Shown one piece after another: positions 1-9,069 of a stretch of DNA of 64,000 bases (positions are counted from its first letter, which is position 1; every line of letters begins with the position of its first letter). Location of the stretch: contig NZ_JTLD01000002.1 of NCBI RefSeq assembly GCF_000798815.1, positions 22,494 to 86,493 of the forward strand. Direction: 5' to 3'. The notes under the pieces are model-generated. The model searched no databases, had not been told where the DNA came from, and saw only the letters and a list, made by a program, of their open reading frames with translations. Made by a program: the position numbers and the translations under genes. Origin of the DNA: Alistipes sp. ZOR0009 (GTDB taxonomy: Bacteria; Bacteroidota; Bacteroidia; Bacteroidales; ZOR0009).

Positions 1-789
1 CTTTCTTTTTTCGAGACCTTCGAATACCATTAAATCTTTGATGCGCGTTTTAACTTGGCTTCCATCTCTTTTTGATAGAATAACGGGCATGTTTGATTTT
101 AGCACACCACGGTGTAAACGGCCAATTGCGATACGACCAACATAAGAAGAGTATTCCAAAGAGGTGATTAGCATCTGTGGAGTTCCTTCGTGTGCTTCTG
201 GTGCTGGTATATTTTCAATTATAGAGTCTAGTAGCGCGGTAATATCTGTGGTTGGATTTTGCCAGTCGGTAGACATCCATCCTTGCTTTGCACTTCCGTA
301 TATGGTTGGGAAGTCTAGCTGATCTTCGGTTGCTTCTAGGTGAAACATAAGATCAAAAACTTCCTCGTGCACTTCGTCTGGACGGCAGTTTGGCTTATCA
401 ACCTTATTGATTACAACAATAGGTTTTTTTCCTAATGCGAGTGCTTTTTGAAGCACAAAACGAGTTTGTGGCATGGTGCCTTCGAAAGCATCTACCAGAA
501 GAAGAACTCCGTCAGCCATATTAAGTACGCGTTCAACCTCTCCACCAAAGTCGGCGTGGCCTGGGGTGTCGATAATGTTAATCTTGTACTCCTTGTACTG
601 AACAGATACGTTCTTTGCAAGAATGGTAATACCTCTTTCGCGCTCTAGATCGTTGTTGTCTAGAATTAAATCGCCAGCTTTCTCGGCATCTCTGAAAAGC
701 TTACCTTGTAGGATCATCTTATCCACAAGAGTTGTTTTCCCGTGGTCTACGTGAGCGATGATCGCAATGTTCCTAATATGTTGCATCAT
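1..789 (-). CDS. typA: Translational GTPase TypA/BipA (5' part, truncated by window edge)
   Basis: The first 263 codons of a ribosome-associated translational GTPase; the 3' part lies outside the window (the family is about 600 residues). Visible GTPase motifs in order are G1 [11 protein letters not shown]2 ERGITI, G3 DTPGHADF, G4 NKVDKP and G5 SAKQG, followed by the start of domain II. This set with the N-terminal [16 protein letters not shown] is diagnostic for TypA/BipA, which acts in ribosome assembly and stress adaptation. Two ATGs are adjacent (789 and 786); the first is used. A TACATTTG element (complement of 805-812) upstream looks like a Bacteroidota -7 box, though no clear -33 box is seen. 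Confidence 0.95.
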   Translation of the reverse strand, partial: MMQHIRNIAIIAHVDHGKTTLVDKMILQGKLFRDAEKAGDLILDNNDLERERGITILAKNVSVQYKEYKINIIDTPGHADFGGEVERVLNMADGVLLLVDAFEGTMPQTRFVLQKALALGKKPIVVINKVDKPNCRPDEVHEEVFDLMFHLEATEDQLDFPTIYGSAKQGWMSTDWQNPTTDITALLDSIIENIPAPEAHEGTPQMLITSLEYSSYVGRIAIGRLHRGVLKSNMPVILSKRDGSQVKTRIKDLMVFEGLEKRK

Positions 790-921
790 ACTAAATTTGG
801 GTTGCAAATGTACGATTAATTACTAGATAAGGTAAGTTGTTAAAAATCATATTACTAAAAATTAGCTTTGAAAAGTGGTTATAATACTCATGCAGATAAT
901 GGCATAAGTTTTATATTTGAA

Positions 922-1090
922 CCATCGATGGTTTCTTACGGAATATGCTTTCTAGAAGAATTAAAAGGGAATCAGGTGCAATTCCTGAACAGTTCCCGCT
1001 GCTGTAATCTCATTAAAAATGTCTAGGCATTCTAGGCCACTGTGAAAACGGGAAGGCGCCTACGACCGAGAGAGTCAGAAGACCTGCCAT
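922..1090 (+). ncRNA. Cobalamin (AdoCbl) riboswitch, apparently orphan
   Basis: The B12-box core elements appear in order: AAAAGGGAATCAGGTGCAAT (963-982), an internal CCCGCTGCTGTAA, GCCACTG (1036-1042), CGGGAAGGCGCC (1049-1060) and GTCAGAAGACCTGCC (1074-1088). This is the cobalamin riboswitch consensus including the B12 box. The 5' side includes a self-complementary AACCATCGATGGTT (920-933). No coding region follows on the same strand: the next gene (AsmA-like) runs the other way and ends at 1211. A cobalamin transporter or biosynthesis gene would normally follow. Confidence 0.9.
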
Positions 1091-1167
1091 TCGTTTTGTG
1101 TAATGCTTTCGGGATAAAAGCGAGGATCCTTCCACACTCCTCAAATGTATTTCCCCGAAGAAATAAG

Positions 1168-1215
1168 TGCGAGGTAGTGAATTTTGCCATAACGTTCCTA
1201 CCTCGCAATTTTATT
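1168..1215 (+). terminator. Hairpin with T-rich tail downstream of the riboswitch, probably bidirectional
   Basis: A perfect 10-bp stem, TGCGAGGTAG (1168-1177) with CTACCTCGCA (1198-1207), is followed by ATTTTATT. On the opposite strand the same stem lies immediately after the stop of the AsmA-like gene and is followed by a U-rich stretch. It could therefore end both the riboswitch transcript and the AsmA transcript. Confidence 0.65.
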
Positions 1216-3796
1216 CATCCCAAGTTAGCTTGAACTTGGTGCTATCCTTTTTCTTTTCTAACTTTTTTTCCGCTTTTCGTTCTTCCATAAACGAGGACTG
1301 TTGAGGCTGCTCTACTTTGGCTTTGGGCTTGGCTCCCGCTGCTGTTTTTTCTGCTTCTTTTTTCTCCTCCCAGGTTACCTTAAACGGTTTTGATGTGTTT
1401 TTTTGTTCTACACTAGACGGTTGGTTGGCTTGTGCGGGGGTAATATCCCATCCGCTGCCGCTCCAGTCGTAGCTTACTTTCGATTTTTTGCTATCTCCTT
1501 CTACTTTGAAGTATAGTAAGGTGTTGTTTTCGAAATCGGATTGGCTGATTTGTTTTTTTAGCCCTGTTCGTGCTTTTTTGAAAAGAACGTCTTTCAACGA
1601 AAGCTTAATTTTGTAGTTGTAGCTTCCATTGAAATTATGATTACCAAGAACTCCTAAGTTGATAGCAGAGGAGGCAACATACATTGCTGGTATATTTATA
1701 ATGTTGTTTTTTATGGTAATTTGATTTTTTAAGTTAGCAAACTTTATATGTTCAAGCTCTTTTAAATCAATGAACTTAGAAAGCTTATATGCTGGTTCAA
1801 ATTTTATTAGTTCCCCATTAGTTATGCTTAAATTTGAAACACAATCAACTGAGTTTGGGTCTAAAGCTCCTTTTTCTGAAAAAACACCTCTAAATGCGAT
1901 ATCTCCAGATCCGATACCTTTAATGTTGCTGCTTGTTAGCGTTTTTTGATTAAAGTTGTTGAACGAAGAGAATAATGTTTCAATATTAATGCTGTCTAGA
2001 GTTGCATATAGATTGCTTGTGATTGTTTTATTTTGATTTTGTTCAAGCTTCCCTATTAAATTGATAGATCCTCCTATTGCTTCTGCATTTAGTTGAGATA
2101 CGGTTATAAGCGGTCCTGATTTTTCTATTTTGGCAGATAGATTTTTCATCGGGATACCTCTTAGAATTGCTTGTTTTGATGTTACGTCAATTGATAGGTT
2201 TGCAACATTTACATCTATTTTATCTGACTTATTACTTGAGTTAAAGTTAATGGCAAGAAGGTTGTCAAAGTTAAGCGTCGATGTGTTGGATGTTACGGAT
2301 GCAGAAAATGGCATAGACTCCATTAGCCCATCATAAAAATTATCTATAGCTACATTGATTTTACCATTAATGGCGTTTGAGGAAAAGTAGAGGTTGGCAG
2401 AAGCATCCGTTGGATTAAACTTTATTTCACCTTTTGTGATGGAGTATAAAGCTCCTTTGAATGGGTATTTTATTTCGCTAAGTTTAAAGTTTCCGTTATT
2501 TATCAAGCGAACTAGACGTAGTGGAGATAGGCTATCAAAATCAATGTTGCCGTCAGCCGTTATGTTTCCGATTATTGTGCCATCAATTTTGTTGGTTGTA
2601 TCTATTTTATAAGCATCATTTAAATTGCTTAAAAACAAGTTGAAATTAGTTGATAAGCTAATTAATGGTTTATTAAAATTGCTAAGAGAAAATTTCCCTT
2701 CAAAGTCGCCAAAATTCGAGTTTATTTTAAATGAATCAATTCTTAAAAAAGAGTTTACTATTTGTCCTCTACCGTTTGAGAATGAGCCAACTAAATTTAC
2801 AGATGCTATGCTGTTGTTTTTTAAGATCTCACTTTTCCCTCCTTTAACATCAAAATCTCCATAGAGAAAAGGCCATTGGTTGCTTGCCCAGTATCCTTTG
2901 GCTCTTGCTTTGAAATTGACTTTGCCTTCAACGTCTATTTTTTCTAGAGTTTTGTTGATTTTGGGCACTAGCTCGTTCATTTCCTTTAATGCTAAATCGG
3001 TGCCAGAGGCGGCTATATCTAGATGGATGCTTTTGTTTAGAGAGAAGCCTCCTTCAATATTAATCTTATTATTTTTATAGGTTACTATAAAATCTTTAAA
3101 ATCATAACTTTTAAATGATTTTGATTTTACTTTGCCAGACAGGATAAATTGCTTGTTGCTTATGTAGTTAATGCTGCCAAAGGTAAGTTGATTAACAACT
3201 ACATCTAAGCTAGATTTAACTCGAAAATTAGAAGAAGTGAACGTTCCCTCGCTTTTAAATTTTTGAATGCTGTTAACTAATGACATTCTTTTGTTTAGAT
3301 CGTGTATTTTAAGCACTGATTTATCTATTTTTATGCCATCTATTTTCATGCTGACCTTTGAATCGTTATTTTTAGTTCTAAAAATTTTGAAGTTGTTGTT
3401 ACCCTTTTTATCTATAAGAATATTGATTTCGCCTTCTTTTAGTATTACCTGTTTAATCGTTATCTTATCCTTGAAAAGATCTAGCACATTTATTTTTAGG
3501 CTTAGCGTTCCTGCTTTTAGAAGTGTCTTAGTATTTCTTAAATGGTTAAAATCAGAAATGTTAATATCTTTTGTCGACTCTATATTTACGTCATTTAGTT
3601 TTATAGAGGCGTAGGGGAAATATCTTACTAAGGAGAATGAGGCATCTCCAATGGTGATTCGGCTTCTCAAATCTTTTCGAATTCCTTGCATTGCTGCTGA
3701 GATAATTGAATCCTGAAAGATAAAGCTGATAAGAGTAAGTGAAAAAAATACGCTTATCACCGAAAAAAAAACGATTCTAAAGACTTTCCTTTTCAT
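1211..3796 (-). CDS. AsmA-like family protein
   Basis: An 861-residue protein with one N-terminal membrane anchor (about residues 7-29) and a long periplasmic part rich in beta-strand repeats. This is the layout of AsmA/TamB-like (chorein-type) proteins, which are thought to move or organise phospholipids between the membranes. The C-terminus, from about residue 790, is a charged, low-complexity K/E/A/P/Q tail in which a short motif recurs: FKVTWEEK, then FKLTWDE as the last residues. The tail is absent from generic AsmA domains and may be a docking element. The gene is monocistronic, divergent from the rhomboid gene and convergent with the orphan riboswitch. The family call rests on architecture, not on a single catalytic motif. 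Confidence 0.75.
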   Translation of the reverse strand: MKRKVFRIVFFSVISVFFSLTLISFIFQDSIISAAMQGIRKDLRSRITIGDASFSLVRYFPYASIKLNDVNIESTKDINISDFNHLRNTKTLLKAGTLSLKINVLDLFKDKITIKQVILKEGEINILIDKKGNNNFKIFRTKNNDSKVSMKIDGIKIDKSVLKIHDLNKRMSLVNSIQKFKSEGTFTSSNFRVKSSLDVVVNQLTFGSINYISNKQFILSGKVKSKSFKSYDFKDFIVTYKNNKINIEGGFSLNKSIHLDIAASGTDLALKEMNELVPKINKTLEKIDVEGKVNFKARAKGYWASNQWPFLYGDFDVKGGKSEILKNNSIASVNLVGSFSNGRGQIVNSFLRIDSFKINSNFGDFEGKFSLSNFNKPLISLSTNFNLFLSNLNDAYKIDTTNKIDGTIIGNITADGNIDFDSLSPLRLVRLINNGNFKLSEIKYPFKGALYSITKGEIKFNPTDASANLYFSSNAINGKINVAIDNFYDGLMESMPFSASVTSNTSTLNFDNLLAINFNSSNKSDKIDVNVANLSIDVTSKQAILRGIPMKNLSAKIEKSGPLITVSQLNAEAIGGSINLIGKLEQNQNKTITSNLYATLDSINIETLFSSFNNFNQKTLTSSNIKGIGSGDIAFRGVFSEKGALDPNSVDCVSNLSITNGELIKFEPAYKLSKFIDLKELEHIKFANLKNQITIKNNIINIPAMYVASSAINLGVLGNHNFNGSYNYKIKLSLKDVLFKKARTGLKKQISQSDFENNTLLYFKVEGDSKKSKVSYDWSGSGWDITPAQANQPSSVEQKNTSKPFKVTWEEKKEAEKTAAGAKPKAKVEQPQQSSFMEERKAEKKLEKKKDSTKFKLTWDE

Positions 3797-3843
3797 TTTA
3801 TGATCTAAATTCCCAATTTGTTAACCCTAATTACAGATAACCA

Positions 3844-4488
3844 TTGCCAATGGAATGGAGAAAGCTAAAGATAGCCCTTTTTACAACCATATATATGCTA
3901 GCGATAGTTTGGCTTACATTTTTTATGCAAATCATGCTATCTGTTGATATAGATAAGGTTGCTATTTTCCCCAGAGAATGGGTTTGTGCGGCTAATTTTT
4001 TAATCTCTCCTCTATTTCATGTTGATGTGGATCATATTGTAAATAATAGTATTGCATTTTTAATTCTTTCTTTAGCATGCTTTTATTTTTATGGAGGAAT
4101 TGCACTTTCTGTGATTTTGGGAGGGATTGGTTCTGGTGTTTTTGTTTGGTTATTTGGAAGAGAAGCGTATCATGTAGGATTAAGTGGGGTGTGCTATTCG
4201 TTGGCTTCCTTTTTATTTGTGAGTGGTATCATTCGGAAAAATATTTCTTTACGGTCAATATCACTGTTGATTGTCTTTTGGCAAGGGGGCTTAGTTTGGG
4301 GGATGATTCCATCGTTGAGTGAACCTCTTAATATCTCATGGGAAGGGCACTTATTCGGGGCAATGGTGGGGTTTGTTATGGCTTTTATTTGGAGAAAAAG
4401 GGGGCCTAAGGATGATCCAGAAATTGAGGATGAGCGTCAGGAGGACTATCTAGATTTTGATGAACAGTTAGAAGACGACCGATCATAA
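3844..4488 (+). CDS. Rhomboid family intramembrane serine protease
   Basis: A 214-residue polytopic membrane protein. The rhomboid signatures are the HxxxN-type motif around His64-Asn68 in helix 2, the nucleophile motif GLSG (Ser114), and the catalytic His in WEGHLFGAMVG (His168). It cleaves transmembrane substrates within the bilayer; the substrate is unknown. After the last helix there is a strongly acidic cytosolic tail (residues about 187-214, many D/E). A second in-frame ATG two codons in is an equally possible start. It is divergent from the AsmA-like gene with a gap of only 47 bp, so the two promoters must overlap. Confidence 0.88.
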   Translation: MPMEWRKLKIALFTTIYMLAIVWLTFFMQIMLSVDIDKVAIFPREWVCAANFLISPLFHVDVDHIVNNSIAFLILSLACFYFYGGIALSVILGGIGSGVFVWLFGREAYHVGLSGVCYSLASFLFVSGIIRKNISLRSISLLIVFWQGGLVWGMIPSLSEPLNISWEGHLFGAMVGFVMAFIWRKRGPKDDPEIEDERQEDYLDFDEQLEDDRS

Positions 4489-4590
4489 TTAAAAACAGCT
4501 AAAGTATACCAGTTTCTTTTTTGTGATCAATACGAACTGTTAGAAATTATATATTTGTCCAAACGGCATTTCATGAAAATAATTGGCAAC

Positions 4591-4953
4591 ATGGCAAAGA
4601 ACACAGAAGTAGAACCTCTATCAAATACGCTAAATATTATAGGGTTTGGTTCGGAGATCAAGGGAGAAGTAGCAACGTCTGGTGATATACGTATTGATGG
4701 AACCCTTCAAGGAAATATTACAGTTAGAGGTAAAATAGTAGTTGGAGAAACTGGACGTATTATCGGAAATATTAGCTGCAAGCAATGCGATATAATCGGA
4801 TATGTAGAAGGCAATATCTCTGTTCAAGATCTTCTCTCATTGAAGGTTACTAGTAATGTTCTTGGCGACATGATTTGTAGCAAGCTATCTATTGAACCTG
4901 GTGCTAAATTTACAGGGAAGTGTGATATGAATCAGAATATTACCGAAAACTAG
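4591..4953 (+). CDS. Bactofilin (polymer-forming cytoskeletal protein)
   Basis: A 120-residue protein with the bactofilin core: GSEIKGEVATSGDIRIDGTL followed by repeated G-x-I/V turns (NITVRGKIVVGETG, GNISCKQCDIIG, GNISVQDLLSL), which form a right-handed beta-helix that polymerises. Bactofilins scaffold cell-wall enzymes or shape-determining complexes at the inner membrane. Upstream in-frame starts exist at 4573 (ATG) and 4555 (TTG). I chose 4591 because MAKNTE-type N-termini are usual in the family. A terminator follows directly, so the gene is probably transcribed alone. Confidence 0.88.
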   Translation: MAKNTEVEPLSNTLNIIGFGSEIKGEVATSGDIRIDGTLQGNITVRGKIVVGETGRIIGNISCKQCDIIGYVEGNISVQDLLSLKVTSNVLGDMICSKLSIEPGAKFTGKCDMNQNITEN

Positions 4954-4975
4954 AATTCCATATTTAAAATATTGA

Positions 4976-5006
4976 AGGATGTAGATTTAAGCTGCATCCT
5001 TTTTTG
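4976..5006 (+). terminator. Rho-independent terminator after the bactofilin gene
   Basis: The stem GGATGTAG/CTGCATCC (one G-T pair) is followed by six T residues. Confidence 0.8.
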
Positions 5007-5108
5007 TTTCCCTAAATTTATAATAAGCTATTATTAAATTCGTTTTACTTTTCATTGGCAGAATATCCTTCTTTTTTTGTACCTTAGTATACAAATTAAG
5101 GTTTTGAT

Positions 5109-6083
5109 ATGTATTCACTTAATGACCTGCAAGCCATTGTCGAAAAGTCTTTTGGAGAATTGCAGCTACCAATCGAGCCACGAAATCTTTATGAGCCAAT
5201 ATCATATACGCTATCGCTTGGAGGGAAAAGGGTAAGGCCAATCCTGTGTCTTATGTCTGCAAACCTCTTTTCTGATATTGTCGACAAAGCTGTAAAACCA
5301 GCAATTGCGCTCGAAATATTTCACAACTTTACGCTTATTCATGACGATATCATGGATAATGCCGACGTGCGTCGGGGCAAGCCAACTGTTCACAAAAAAT
5401 GGAACCCTAATGTGGCCATTTTATCTGGAGATGCTGCCATTATTGTTGCTTATAAATATGTAGCACAAACTGATCCTGCATTACTCCCTGAAATTCTAAA
5501 AGTGTTTAATGCTACCGCTTTAGAAGTTTGTGATGGGCAGCAGTTTGATATGGAGTATGAAAAGTTGCCAGTGGTGACAGAAGACGACTACCTAAGAATG
5601 ATTGAGCTAAAAACGTCGGTGCTTTTAGCCGCAGCAGCCAAAATTGGGGCAATTTTGGGCGGAGCATCACTTCAAGATGGAGAACGTCTCTATAATTTTG
5701 GGAGAAACTTGGGGCTAGCATTTCAACTTCAAGACGACTTGTTAGATACGTATGGCGATCCTAAAGTCTTTGGTAAAGCAATTGGTGGCGATATTATTTC
5801 TAATAAGAAAACTTTCTTGATGATTAATGCCTTGAAGTTGGCAACGCAGCCATCTCAAGTTGCTTTGCAAAAAATACTTAAGAATGAAGCGATTGCTCCT
5901 GAAGAAAAAATAGCATCAGTAAAAGCAATTTATGATGAGGTAGGCGTTAAAGAAATTACTGAGAAAAAAATAGACTTTTACTATAAGTTGGCGTTGGCTG
6001 AAATTGCCAAGATATCAGTTAGGGAGGAGAGAAAGGAAGCGATATTAAGCTATGCAGAAAAAATAATGGGGCGTAAGTCCTGA
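5109..6083 (+). CDS. Polyprenyl synthetase (all-trans isoprenyl diphosphate synthase)
   Basis: A 324-residue trans-prenyltransferase that condenses IPP onto allylic diphosphates, for quinone side chains or other isoprenoids. The first aspartate-rich motif is DDIMD (79-83) followed by RRG, and the second is DDLLD (209-213) in a QLQDDLLDTYGD context; GGKRVRP (38-44) is the IPP-binding segment. The residue five places before the first motif is Phe74. Long-chain enzymes usually have a small residue there, so a shorter product (around C20) is possible. It is often annotated octaprenyl synthase, but chain length cannot be read safely. It is followed by its own terminator, then by YceI-type genes whose family binds polyisoprenoids. 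Confidence 0.92.
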   Translation: MYSLNDLQAIVEKSFGELQLPIEPRNLYEPISYTLSLGGKRVRPILCLMSANLFSDIVDKAVKPAIALEIFHNFTLIHDDIMDNADVRRGKPTVHKKWNPNVAILSGDAAIIVAYKYVAQTDPALLPEILKVFNATALEVCDGQQFDMEYEKLPVVTEDDYLRMIELKTSVLLAAAAKIGAILGGASLQDGERLYNFGRNLGLAFQLQDDLLDTYGDPKVFGKAIGGDIISNKKTFLMINALKLATQPSQVALQKILKNEAIAPEEKIASVKAIYDEVGVKEITEKKIDFYYKLALAEIAKISVREERKEAILSYAEKIMGRKS

Positions 6084-6094
6084 TGATATTTTGA

Positions 6095-6121
6095 AAGTCC
6101 TGTAACAACAGGACTTTTTTT
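6095..6121 (+). terminator. Rho-independent terminator after polyprenyl synthetase
   Basis: The stem AAGTCCTG/CAGGACTT with loop TAACAA runs into a seven-T tract. Confidence 0.85.
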
Positions 6122-6336
6122 ATGACATCCATTTTGAATTGCGTTTTTTGTTGTAATTATTATTTTTATTTAAAATTAGTTTGAATTAAAATACTCGTAA
6201 TTCTACGTTTCATTGGTTTTAATCGTTGTATATAAGTGTTTTGTCTCTGTACTGTATTTAGATGTAATTTTATATTCGTAAGGGTAAAAGAGCGGATTTT
6301 TCGAATGTAACTTTGTAATACATTTTTAATCACGCT

Positions 6337-6909
6337 ATGAGACCAAGAATTTACACCACAATTGCGCTTATCTTATTTTGCGCTTTATCACTTTCCGCTC
6401 AGGTAAAGTATAGCATTAAATCTCATAAAGTTGAGGTTGTTGGGACTTCCAATCTGCACGACTGGACTGCAACCATTGCTAAGCTTACAGGATCTTCTGA
6501 ATTTAAGGTTGATGGATCCTCCCTTATTCTTACTTCTGCGGTTGTAGATATAGATGCCAATTCCTTTTCAGGATCTAAGGGTAGTATTATGGATGGTAAG
6601 ATTAAGGATACCTTCGATTCTGAAAAATATCCTAAAATTAGGTTTAGTATGACTAAGGTTAACTCATCTCAAACGGTGGGGAATGTAACGACACTAAACA
6701 TTTCAGGTATTTTGGGTGTTAAGAATTCAAATCGACCAGTTGATTTTACAGTAAAAGCTGTTGCATTAGGTAGTGGCGATATCGAAGTGCGTTCATCTAA
6801 ACGAATGAAGATGTCAGAAATTGGATTGAAGGCTCCAACGGCCATGCTAGGAACACTTAAAACGGCAGATGATGTTACGGTTAACATCTACTTTCTGCTG
6901 AAGAAATAG
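6337..6909 (+). CDS. YceI family periplasmic protein (first copy)
   Basis: A 190-residue exported protein with a signal peptide (about 1-21, ending LSAQ). The mature domain has the YceI lipocalin-like pattern: VEVVGTSNLHDWTATI near the start, DSEKYPKIRFSMTKV in the middle, and a KMKMSEIGLKAPTAM segment near the end. YceI domains bind polyisoprenoid lipids in a beta-barrel pocket; the cellular role is not firmly known. A TAACTTTG element at 6308-6315 could be the -7 box, but no matching -33 box is obvious. It is followed 53 bp later by an outer-membrane barrel gene and then by a second YceI gene. Confidence 0.88.
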   Translation: MRPRIYTTIALILFCALSLSAQVKYSIKSHKVEVVGTSNLHDWTATIAKLTGSSEFKVDGSSLILTSAVVDIDANSFSGSKGSIMDGKIKDTFDSEKYPKIRFSMTKVNSSQTVGNVTTLNISGILGVKNSNRPVDFTVKAVALGSGDIEVRSSKRMKMSEIGLKAPTAMLGTLKTADDVTVNIYFLLKK

Positions 6910-6962
6910 GATATTTCCCGATAAATAGGGGAGACAGGTTCAATTTAATTCACACCACAATT

Positions 6963-8291
6963 ATGAAGCCAATTATTAACAAGTTTGCGGTTCTTGCTCT
7001 GTTAGTTGCAGGAACGTTCGCTGCAAAGGCACAGTTCTCAGAAATCCAGTACTTAAGAAAGAATGACCAAACAGGAAGAAATACTTTCGAAACATTGAAG
7101 GTAGATTCCGTAGGGTTCTCTGGGCAGAAATTGCGTGTAGGTGCTGGCTTTACTCAAAGTTTCCAAACGCTTGATCATAGCAATACCCCTTTGATGGTTG
7201 GTAATATTAATAAGAATAAGCTTATTGATATTCAGCCGGGATTTGGGCTTGCATCTGCTAATCTATCTTTTGATGCTCAGCTTGCTGATGGAATTCGCCT
7301 TAATCTTACGATGTACCTTGCTGCTCGTCACCATAATGAAACTTGGGTTAAGGGTGGCTACATTCAAATGGATAAAATTCCGTTTTGGCGTTCTGATTTG
7401 TTAGATGAAATTATGAAGTATACCACCATTAAGGTTGGTCACTTCGAGATTAACTATGGCGATGCTCACTTCCGTAGAAGCGATAATGGAAATACCATTT
7501 TCAACCCTTTTGCTGAAAACTTGATAATGGATGCCTTTGCTACTGAAATAGCAGGTGAAGTTGAGGTTAAGCATAATGGTTTTTTGGGAGTTGTTGGTCT
7601 AAGCAACGGGCTACTAAAGGGTGATGTTATCAAGAAGTATAATGCAGACTCTTCTGAATCAAGAACTAAAAAACCTTCGTTTTATGGTAAGATAGGTTAT
7701 GATGGAGAGATTATGGATGGATGGAGATTTCGCATAACTCAATCCGCTTACCATAATGGAGGTTCTACAAGTAACACCCTTTATGCTGGAGACCGAGGCG
7801 GTTCAAACTACTGGGGCGTAATGACTAACTCAACCGATCTAACAGCCAATTTTACAACAGGCCGTTTTACTCCCGGATTTAACTATCAGGTTACTTCTTT
7901 AATGACAAACCTATTTACAAAGTATTATGGTTTGGAGTTTTTTGGAACTTATGAATGGTCGAAAGGAAGGTCTTACGCGAATACAGGAGTACAACCAGAC
8001 AAGCGTAAAGTACATCAGGTTGCCGGTGATTTGTTGTATTATTTCGACGTATTCGGAAAAGAAAATTTGTTTGTAGGTGCTCGTTATAACCAGGTTGCTG
8101 GCGAACTTTTGCCTACTGCAATGGATGGTAAAATAACACGTACTGCTTTTGCTGCAGGCTACTATTTTACTAAAAACATACTTCTTAAGGCAGAGTATGT
8201 TAAGCAAAAGTATAGCGGATTTCCAGCCAACAATATTCTGAATGGAGGTAAGTTTGATGGTTTAGTGGTTGAGGCTGTAGTTGGTTTCTAA
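6963..8291 (+). CDS. Outer-membrane beta-barrel (porin-like) protein
   Basis: A 442-residue protein with a signal peptide (1-23, AKAQ) and alternating aromatic/polar strands typical of an outer-membrane barrel, ending VVEAVVGF with the C-terminal Phe expected for BAM targeting. No plug or TonB box is seen, so a passive porin-like channel is more likely than a TonB receptor. It shares the 6.3-9.0 kb interval with two YceI proteins and ends in a strong terminator. Substrate unknown. Confidence 0.7.
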   Translation: MKPIINKFAVLALLVAGTFAAKAQFSEIQYLRKNDQTGRNTFETLKVDSVGFSGQKLRVGAGFTQSFQTLDHSNTPLMVGNINKNKLIDIQPGFGLASANLSFDAQLADGIRLNLTMYLAARHHNETWVKGGYIQMDKIPFWRSDLLDEIMKYTTIKVGHFEINYGDAHFRRSDNGNTIFNPFAENLIMDAFATEIAGEVEVKHNGFLGVVGLSNGLLKGDVIKKYNADSSESRTKKPSFYGKIGYDGEIMDGWRFRITQSAYHNGGSTSNTLYAGDRGGSNYWGVMTNSTDLTANFTTGRFTPGFNYQVTSLMTNLFTKYYGLEFFGTYEWSKGRSYANTGVQPDKRKVHQVAGDLLYYFDVFGKENLFVGARYNQVAGELLPTAMDGKITRTAFAAGYYFTKNILLKAEYVKQKYSGFPANNILNGGKFDGLVVEAVVGF

Positions 8292-8317
8292 AATTTATGT
8301 GACATAGTATTTATATA

Positions 8318-8354
8318 CAGGGTGTTGGTGTGATTACTAGCACCCTGTTTTTGT
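8318..8354 (+). terminator. Rho-independent terminator after the porin-like gene
   Basis: The stem CAGGGTG (8318-8324) pairs with CACCCTG (8341-8347) and is followed by TTTTT. Confidence 0.85.
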
Positions 8355-8363
8355 AAAGGAATT

Positions 8364-8969
8364 ATGCTACAACTTTTGCTATTTCAATTTTTTCTTGTTG
8401 CTAGTATCCATAGCGATACCCATACTTTTTCTTACGAGGTGCTCCCTGATTCTAAAATATCAATTTCAGGGACTAGCAACGTGAGTTCTTTTAAGTGCCT
8501 TACTGCCGATTGTGCACAAAAAGGGAGTTTTGTTGTTTTTGAGAAAAATGATAGCGATATAATTTCTTTTTATAATGCACTATTTTCCGTAAAAGTAAGA
8601 TCTTTAGATTGTAATAACAGTTTAATTAATAGAGATTTGTACAAAACACTCAATTCTGATAAATATCCATTTATTGTTCTTCAAATAAAGGAAGCTGAGC
8701 TTATTTCTTTTTTCCCTAATAGTGTTTTTAAGTATAAAGTTAAAGTCGATATGATTTTGGCTAATAATCAGAGAGAAACAAAAGGTGAGGTTTTAGTTCA
8801 AAAAATTGACTCGGACGTATTTCGAGTTTCAGGAGTCCAAAAAATTAAGCTTACAGACTTTAATATTAAACCTCCAACGGCAATGCTGGGGCTTATTGTG
8901 GTGGATGATGAAATGACTATAACTTTTAACCTAGTACTAAAGGCACGGAAGGATCTTATTGGTAATTAG
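8364..8969 (+). CDS. YceI family protein (second, divergent copy)
   Basis: A 201-residue exported protein, start 8364 just after the preceding terminator. It keeps the YceI landmarks seen in the first copy: ISISGTSNVSSFKC, LNSDKYPFIVLQI and KIKLTDFNIKPPTAM. It differs in having Cys residues at the strand where the first copy has HDW (FKCLTADC), possibly a disulfide. The signal sequence is short (about 15-17 residues). The pair flanks the porin-like gene, suggesting lipid or isoprenoid handling in the periplasm. Confidence 0.8.
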   Translation: MLQLLLFQFFLVASIHSDTHTFSYEVLPDSKISISGTSNVSSFKCLTADCAQKGSFVVFEKNDSDIISFYNALFSVKVRSLDCNNSLINRDLYKTLNSDKYPFIVLQIKEAELISFFPNSVFKYKVKVDMILANNQRETKGEVLVQKIDSDVFRVSGVQKIKLTDFNIKPPTAMLGLIVVDDEMTITFNLVLKARKDLIGN

Positions 8970-9025
8970 TATTTTGTTGTATCTGAATTCAGGGTTAAAC
9001 TCTTATAACACATTTCAATAGAAGG

Positions 9026-9053
9026 TTGCTTTTATTTGAAATAGCTATCTTTG
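9026..9053 (+). promoter_or_regulatory. Bacteroidota-type promoter upstream of the U32 gene
   Basis: TTG (9026-9028), a 17-bp spacer, and TATCTTTG (9046-9053) match the TTTG/TAnnTTTG promoter of this phylum, about 20 bp before the ATG. Confidence 0.6.
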
Positions 9054-9069
9054 CACAAATTTTTTAGAA

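Noticed and set aside
1042..1233. Short gene controlled by the riboswitch
   Set aside because: The frame begins inside the riboswitch core, runs through the terminator-like stem and encodes a low-quality sequence.
6337..8969. Single operon for the YceI-barrel-YceI genes
   Set aside because: A strong terminator separates the barrel gene from the second YceI gene, so one transcript for all three is unlikely.
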